Shown: piece after piece, positions 12,136 to 16,470 of the stretch
Position numbering within the stretch: position 1 is the first letter of the stretch
How the letters are laid out: each line of letters starts with the position of its first letter
Assembly (NCBI GenBank): GCA_016212785.1
Contig: JACRDW010000123.1
Location: 1-16,470, forward strand
Length of the DNA stretch: 16,470 bases
Direction of reading: 5' to 3'
Source: Methanobacteriota archaeon
GTDB taxonomy: Archaea; Hydrothermarchaeota; Hydrothermarchaeia; Hydrothermarchaeales; JACRDW01
Program-made: the position numbers and the translations under genes
Notes under the pieces: generated by a model
What the model was told of the DNA's origin: nothing
The model's input: only the letters and a program-made list of their open reading frames with translations
The model's database searches: none

Positions 12136-13140
12136 CTATACGACCCTGCTCGCTGCCTTTCTGAGCCTGTTCATTATCGCAAGTCCGATTCCCTTTTCTT
12201 CAAAGCTTTCTGAAATTATTACATCTACGCCGCTCTCATCGAGTTTTCTTAAAGCGCTGAATAAATTCCTCGCAACCTCTCGCAGGTTCTTTCTGCTTCC
12301 CACGACCTCGACTGCGCCGGTGTACCGCATTGCCGTTTCTTTTGTAGCCAGAATTCCGATTTTTTTTCCTCGCAGCGTGCCCGCAATCTCCGGAATCTTT
12401 GCAGAATCGCCAACCAGAATCAGCTCTGCCCTCGGGGCATAGTGGCGGTATTTCATGCCCGGAGAGCGCGGCTTTTCTTTTCCTTTTTTCCTGTACAGCA
12501 CAACCCTGCCTATGACGTTCTGAAGTTCTTCTAATGCAACGCCGCCAGGTCTCAGAATCGTGGGCATCCTGACAGTCATATCCAGCACCGTCGATTCAAG
12601 CCCAATATCCACAGCCCCGCCGTCTATTACTGCATCGATTTTTCCATTCAAATCCTGCATTACGTGCTTCGCGCTTGTCGGGCTCGGTCTGCCAGAGATA
12701 TTTGCGCTCGGCGCAGCTATCGGCACTCCAGATGCAGAGATTAGCTCAAGCGCAATTCTATTGCGAGGCATTCTTATTGCAACTGTATCTAAACCTGCGG
12801 TTGCCGCCTTCGGCACCGCTCTCGACTTCTTCAAAACCAGAGTTAAAGGACCCGGCCAGAACCTCTCAGCCAGAATTTTTGCTTTTTTCGGAATTCGCCG
12901 AGCAAGTTTTTCGAGCTCTTCTTTTTTTGCGATGTGCACTATCACGGGATTGTCGAGAGGTCTGCCCTTTGCGCTGAAGATTTTCCTGACCGCTCCTGCG
13001 TCTAACGCATTCGCCCCCAGTCCGTATACAGTCTCGGTCGGAAATGCGACGAGGCCGCCCCTTCTTATAATTTCTGCCGCAGTCTGGATTTTCCTCTTGC
13101 TCGGTCTTCGCGGATTTACTTTCAGTGAGATTGTTTTCAT
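12136..13140 (-). CDS. sua5: Threonylcarbamoyl-AMP synthase Sua5
   Basis: The 334-residue protein makes L-threonylcarbamoyl-AMP from threonine, bicarbonate and ATP, the first step of the t6A37 modification of ANN-decoding tRNAs. The YrdC domain fills residues 1-205: GGLVAFPTETVYGLGANALD (about 28-47), the KGRPLDNPVIVHI loop, FWPGPLTLVLKK, RMPRNRIALELI and GVPIAAPSANISGRPSPTSA. The C-terminal Sua5 domain (about residues 235-330) is joined by the linker SPGMKYRHYAPRAE, so this is the two-domain form. Its ATG overlaps the stop of the carbonic-anhydrase-like gene (ATGA). It is the last gene of a four-gene operon and ends in TAG. Confidence 0.95.
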   Translation of the reverse strand: MKTISLKVNPRRPSKRKIQTAAEIIRRGGLVAFPTETVYGLGANALDAGAVRKIFSAKGRPLDNPVIVHIAKKEELEKLARRIPKKAKILAERFWPGPLTLVLKKSRAVPKAATAGLDTVAIRMPRNRIALELISASGVPIAAPSANISGRPSPTSAKHVMQDLNGKIDAVIDGGAVDIGLESTVLDMTVRMPTILRPGGVALEELQNVIGRVVLYRKKGKEKPRSPGMKYRHYAPRAELILVGDSAKIPEIAGTLRGKKIGILATKETAMRYTGAVEVVGSRKNLREVARNLFSALRKLDESGVDVIISESFEEKGIGLAIMNRLRKAASRVV

Positions 13141-13523
13141 TTTAAATCGCGTACAACTTCAACCTTCCATTGTTTGTTGACCCAGAGACCCGCTATGCGA
13201 ACCGGCAGTCCCCAGGACGCAACAACTTCTGTGCACTTTTTAATCTGCTCCAAATGCTCTTCCTGCGAAACAGGGTTGCCTGCGCAGTCGTAATGGCCGG
13301 CAACTGCAATCGCACAGGAATTGTGAGCCTTTATAGAAATCATCACCTTTTGCCTGATTGACTCAACTCTCTCGTCTTGTCCTAACAGTGCTTTATCAGG
13401 TCCCGGCTCGGTGATTGTATCCACGTAATCTACGCCAAAGTTTTTTTTCATCCACTCGGCTACAGGACCCTGAACACGCCCGTCTATGCAACTAATAGCT
13501 GTTGCGAATTTTCCTTTTTCCAT
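13137..13523 (-). CDS. Small beta-carbonic-anhydrase-like protein
   Basis: The 128-residue protein carries the beta-carbonic anhydrase active-site pattern: C12-x-D14-x-R16 in AISCIDGRVQ and H77-x2-C80 in VAGHYDCAG, which give the Cys2His zinc site and the Asp-Arg dyad. At 128 residues it is much shorter than typical beta-CAs (about 170-220), so it may be a minimal enzyme or a related zinc protein with another reaction. It has the best ribosome binding site in its operon (aaggaggc, 13531-13538 on the complement). The stop overlaps the sua5 start (ATGA). Since Sua5 consumes bicarbonate, a role in its supply is an attractive inference, not shown. Confidence 0.75.
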   Translation of the reverse strand: MEKGKFATAISCIDGRVQGPVAEWMKKNFGVDYVDTITEPGPDKALLGQDERVESIRQKVMISIKAHNSCAIAVAGHYDCAGNPVSQEEHLEQIKKCTEVVASWGLPVRIAGLWVNKQWKVEVVRDLK

Positions 13524-13530
13524 GATCGAT

Positions 13531-13538
13531 GCCTCCTT
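13531..13538 (-). promoter_or_regulatory. Strong ribosome binding site of the carbonic-anhydrase-like gene
   Basis: The minus strand reads aaggaggc directly after the TAA of the Hsp20-like gene, seven bases before the ATG at 13523. It is a near-perfect Shine-Dalgarno match, fixes the start, and suggests this cistron is translated more strongly than its neighbours. Confidence 0.6.
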
Positions 13539-13898
13539 TTAAATCCAGATTTCAACCTCGAGCTCCTCTCCCTCCAGCTTTGTGGAAGTTATTCTGGATT
13601 TCGCAGGTATTTGAAATAATTTGAAATACATCTTGTCGCCGGCATATGCTCTTATTTCTATCGAATCTCTCATCATGCGCAGCGATACGTCGCTTTTCGA
13701 TTTTACTCCTGGAAGCTGCATCTTCAGAAGTACGGTGCTGCCTTCTCTGCGCACCTCGCTTTTCGGCTCCTCTACTTTTTCAAATTTCCTTCTGAACGCT
13801 GCCTCCCTGATTTTTATCTTTGTCTCTTCGAGCACGCTTCGCAGGATGAGAAGCAAAATTAAAAGCCCGAGAATAAGAAACAGCAATCTGTAGAGCAT
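13539..13898 (-). CDS. Membrane-anchored Hsp20/CS-fold protein
   Basis: The 119-residue protein starts with a single hydrophobic helix LYRLLFLILGLLILLLILRS (residues 2-21), then a charged linker (about 22-50) and a beta-rich domain of alpha-crystallin/CS type: EVRREGSTVLLKMQLPGVKS (about residues 48-67), where LPGV is the hallmark of Hsp20 proteins, followed by SDVSLRMMRDSIEIRAY and a final strand ELEVEIWI. It lacks the usual C-terminal IxI extension. I infer a membrane-tethered chaperone-like domain facing the cytosol. The ATG at 13898 overlaps the UPF0182 stop in TGATG, so GTG at 13901 is the less likely start. The coupling suggests it works with UPF0182. Confidence 0.7.
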   Translation of the reverse strand: MLYRLLFLILGLLILLLILRSVLEETKIKIREAAFRRKFEKVEEPKSEVRREGSTVLLKMQLPGVKSKSDVSLRMMRDSIEIRAYAGDKMYFKLFQIPAKSRITSTKLEGEELEVEIWI

Positions 13899-16470
13899 CA
13901 CTTTCCCTTCTTTATTTCCTCCAGCATCTCCCTGAGTTTCTCCAGCTCCGCCCTGGCTTTCTCATACTGCTTCAGCGCCTCGTCGATTGCAGGCTTTTTT
14001 TCTGCGGTTGGTGCGGGTTTTACTTCTTCCGGCCTGCCGAATATCACCGAAAGAGATTTTTCCAGCGTTTCCTGCATCGTAAGCCTTTCCCCGAAGGCGA
14101 TTATGACTCTCTTCAACTCGGGCATGGCATCTTTCTGCTCAGCTCTGAGATAGATGGGCTCCACATAGAGCAGGGAATCCTCGATTGGGATAGCCAAAAG
14201 ATTTCCTCTTATCACCCTCGTGCCGGCCTGGCTCCAGAGCGTAAATAGCTGCGAGATGTCCGGGTCCTGGTCTATCCTCGCCTCGATTTGGATAGGACCG
14301 TAAACCAGCTTGTCCTTCGGAAACATGTAGACGATTTTCTCCCCATAATGCTGCTGGTCGCTTCTTGCAGCTAGCCACGCTATCATATTGCTCTTTGCCC
14401 TCGGCGTGAATGGAAGCAGGAGTATGAATTCCTCTTTCTTCTCGCCCGGCAGCTTGGTTATCAGGTAGTAGGGCTCCATTTTTATCCTATTGCCCTCGTA
14501 CAGCTCCTCGGGCACTTCCCAGACGTCTTCCTGGCTATAAAAAACCCTCGCATCCTTCATGTGGTATTTAGAATACTTTGCAACCTGAATAGAAAACAAA
14601 TCTTCAGGATAGCGTACGTGCTCCTTAAGATTCGAAGGCATTTCTGAAAAGGATTTGAACAGTCCTGGAAAAATTTTCATATAAACTTTTATAAGCGGGT
14701 CCCTTTCGTCAACGACATAAAAACTTGCCTTGCCGTCATATGCGTCAATGATTACCTTGACCGAATTTCTTATGTAGTTTATTTTCTCATGCTGCTCGGA
14801 GTATGGGTATTTGTCTGAAATAGTATATGCATCCTGAATCCAGAACAGCCTCCCGTCAGAAGTAACGACGTAGGGGTCTTCGTCATAGCGCAGGAACGGC
14901 GCTATGTTGTTTACTCTCTCTTTGATGTTGCGGTAGAAAATTATCCTGCTCTCGGACGTAATTGAGTCGCTCACAAAGAGCTTTAATGTCGAGAACCTCG
15001 CAGCCATCGCAGCTCTTCTGGTTAGAGATGAAAGCTCTATGCCTCCCCTGCCTTGGTAAGTAGTATAAACGTTATCATCACCCCTGGGATAGTCGAACTC
15101 CGCTGTTTTTGTTTTAACGAGCGCGTAATTTTCGGTCAGCTCCCCGAAGTATATCTCTGGTCTGGCTATTTCAAAGAATTCGGATTTCGGGGGTACGTCT
15201 TTTATGTAGAGCACCGGCAGACCTTCCTCTGAAACCTCTCTCACAGGGCTCATCGCAACACCATATCCATGGGTAAAAACGAGGTGCTCGTTTACCCAGG
15301 TCCGCCCAGGGAGCAGCCTGACGTTTATCTCTCTACCCGAGAGCATGACCTGCCTGTACTCACCGTTAATTGAGTAGCGGTCGATATCAAGGTCGCTGAA
15401 ATCATAGTAAGTCCTTATCAGCTGCATCTGCTCATAGGTTCTTTTGAGCGGCTTCCAGTCCCATAAACGAATGTTATCTATGGTCTGCCTGTTCCTGTTT
15501 ATGTCCTCGGCAGTTAAGTTGTAATTTGCCGGAAATTCGACCTCTCTTATTGCATCTAGACCATACGCAGCTCTCGTAAATTTTATGTTGTACTCCAGGT
15601 ATGGTTTTTCCAAGTTGTATTCGTCGGGTAAAACTTTGTACTGCTGCACCACGCCCTGAGCAAAGCTGCTCAGAATGCTCAGTACAACGACGAGCGCAAC
15701 ACCGGATGCAAATTTAATATTCCGAGTTTTTGCGGCTGCGAGAAGACCGAGCGCAGCAACAAAAGACGCAGCAACGAGCGCGCTTATGAAAGGCAGCTGA
15801 ATATTTACGTCCGCATAGCCTGCCCCGTGAACAGTGCCCCCTGCAGAATATAATATAGAGTATCTGTCGAGGGCATATCCCAAGCCTTTCAGAACAAGTA
15901 TCAGGAAGCCGAGTACAAGCAGGTGTGCCATTGCTTCCCTGCTGAATCTCGGTATTTCGAATTTCATTTGTGCGCTTATACCTCTCCGCCCTTCCAGAGC
16001 AATAAATCCTCCGAAGAGGAGGTAGATTCCTGAGATGATCAGTGTTAGGGTAACGATGCCAAAGAAGAGCACCCCCAAAACGAAGTTATAGAACGGCAGC
16101 GTAAAGAAATAAAAGGATATATCCCTGCTGAATATCGGATCAGCAATACCCCAAGGTACCTGACTCAAATATTGCAGGGTAACGTCCCAGCCAATGCTGG
16201 CAGCGAGTCCCATGAAAAAGCTGAAAAGGAGCAGCAACGCAAACGCCAGAGACGCAAACCTGAATTCCCTTTCCTCACCCCGCATTGATAGGGAGTTTTT
16301 CAGCGCAACGCGGAAATTCAAGAAACCCAAAACAAAGAAAAAAGCTGCGGCAATCGCTGCCAGTGCGAGTTTGGACTTGAGCACCGTTAAAAAGACGCTT
16401 AGATAACCTACTTCGATAAACCAGAGATATTCTGTGTAAAATCCTGCAAGTGCGGGAGTGAATAAGAAAA
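13898..16470 (-). CDS. UPF0182 (COG1615) integral membrane protein, 5' end outside window
   Basis: 856 residues are visible. The frame stays open to the right edge and reads AGFYTEYLWFIEVGYLSVFL before the in-frame GTG at 16384; this is family sequence, so the true start lies outside. About six hydrophobic helices are visible in the first 270 residues (for example LALAAIAAAFFFVLGFLNF and VLGVLFFGIVTLTLIISGIY), and one more probably lies outside, giving the seven-helix N-terminus of UPF0182. A large extramembrane domain of about 570 residues follows (family segments LRTYYDFSDLDIDRYSING, RQVMLSGREI, FTHGYGVAMSPV), ending in a charged coiled coil after a Pro/Ala-rich linker. Function is unknown. 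It is the first visible gene of the UPF0182-Hsp20-CA-sua5 operon. Confidence 0.93.
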   Translation of the reverse strand, partial: FLFTPALAGFYTEYLWFIEVGYLSVFLTVLKSKLALAAIAAAFFFVLGFLNFRVALKNSLSMRGEEREFRFASLAFALLLLFSFFMGLAASIGWDVTLQYLSQVPWGIADPIFSRDISFYFFTLPFYNFVLGVLFFGIVTLTLIISGIYLLFGGFIALEGRRGISAQMKFEIPRFSREAMAHLLVLGFLILVLKGLGYALDRYSILYSAGGTVHGAGYADVNIQLPFISALVAASFVAALGLLAAAKTRNIKFASGVALVVVLSILSSFAQGVVQQYKVLPDEYNLEKPYLEYNIKFTRAAYGLDAIREVEFPANYNLTAEDINRNRQTIDNIRLWDWKPLKRTYEQMQLIRTYYDFSDLDIDRYSINGEYRQVMLSGREINVRLLPGRTWVNEHLVFTHGYGVAMSPVREVSEEGLPVLYIKDVPPKSEFFEIARPEIYFGELTENYALVKTKTAEFDYPRGDDNVYTTYQGRGGIELSSLTRRAAMAARFSTLKLFVSDSITSESRIIFYRNIKERVNNIAPFLRYDEDPYVVTSDGRLFWIQDAYTISDKYPYSEQHEKINYIRNSVKVIIDAYDGKASFYVVDERDPLIKVYMKIFPGLFKSFSEMPSNLKEHVRYPEDLFSIQVAKYSKYHMKDARVFYSQEDVWEVPEELYEGNRIKMEPYYLITKLPGEKKEEFILLLPFTPRAKSNMIAWLAARSDQQHYGEKIVYMFPKDKLVYGPIQIEARIDQDPDISQLFTLWSQAGTRVIRGNLLAIPIEDSLLYVEPIYLRAEQKDAMPELKRVIIAFGERLTMQETLEKSLSVIFGRPEEVKPAPTAEKKPAIDEALKQYEKARAELEKLREMLEEIKKGK

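Noticed and set aside
12560..13180. A 206-residue plus-strand frame opposite sua5
   Set aside because: It lies antisense to clear YrdC-domain sequence, and its Ser/Ala/Phe-rich low-information composition is typical of a shadow frame.
16382..16384. GTG at 16384 as the true start of the UPF0182 gene
   Set aside because: The upstream frame is open to the edge and encodes conserved UPF0182 sequence (FYTEYLWFIEVGYLSVFLTV), so the gene starts outside the window.

Overview
The window looks like a chromosome segment of a euryarchaeon. It carries an A-type ATP synthase subunit D, an archaeal UPF0216 protein, F420-dependent methylene-H4MPT dehydrogenase (Mtd), three coenzyme F420 biosynthesis genes (cofC, cofG, cofH), archaeal PurP and Sua5. 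Many genes have a TATA-like box about 25-30 bases before the start codon, which suggests leaderless or short-leader transcripts. The MetV-MetF pair beside an H4MPT-pathway gene is known from ANME-1 (Methanophagales) and their Syntrophoarchaeia relatives, where MetF is thought to replace Mer. I therefore lean towards that group. This is inference, because the window cannot show that mer is absent.

Layout. 1-139: the edge of a truncated, DapF-like fragment (minus). 112-247: a palindrome-rich repeat. 256-1778: atpD, a UPF0216 gene, an unknown 110-residue gene and a tiny Trp-rich ORF (plus). 1781-2319: a DUF4258 toxin-like gene with a zinc-finger/AbrB antitoxin-like partner (minus). 2420-3238: mtd (minus). 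3345-3476: a 43-residue ORF with a strong Shine-Dalgarno sequence (plus). 3560-4262: a PIN/ribbon-helix-helix toxin-antitoxin pair (minus). 4442-6217: a CRISPR adaptation module cas4-cas1-cas2 (plus) without effector genes; cas1 has an in-frame TAG at codon 68. A leader-like stretch and one solitary CRISPR-like repeat follow. 6382-8465: cofG-cofH (minus). 8466-8853: 388 bases without a gene, filled with nested inverted repeats, including a second, inverted copy of the repeat at 112-247. 8854-11012: metV-metF-cofC (plus). 11036-12133: purP (plus). 12136-16470: UPF0182, a membrane-anchored Hsp20-like protein, a mini beta-carbonic-anhydrase-like protein and sua5, in one tightly packed minus-strand operon. 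The UPF0182 gene runs off the right edge.

How the genes fit together. mtd, metV-metF, cofG-cofH and cofC form a C1/F420 neighbourhood: enzymes of the tetrahydromethanopterin methyl branch sit beside synthesis of the deazaflavin they use or may be linked to. sua5, which consumes bicarbonate, overlaps a carbonic-anhydrase-like gene. The middle of the window (1.8-6.4 kb) is accessory: two toxin-antitoxin pairs and a CRISPR locus that looks decayed or reduced.

The most noteworthy items are the amber codon in an otherwise complete cas1 with a single leftover repeat; the dispersed three-hairpin 'cloverleaf' DNA element in inverted copies before atpD and metV; the CA-Sua5 overlap; and the metV-metF-cofC operon.
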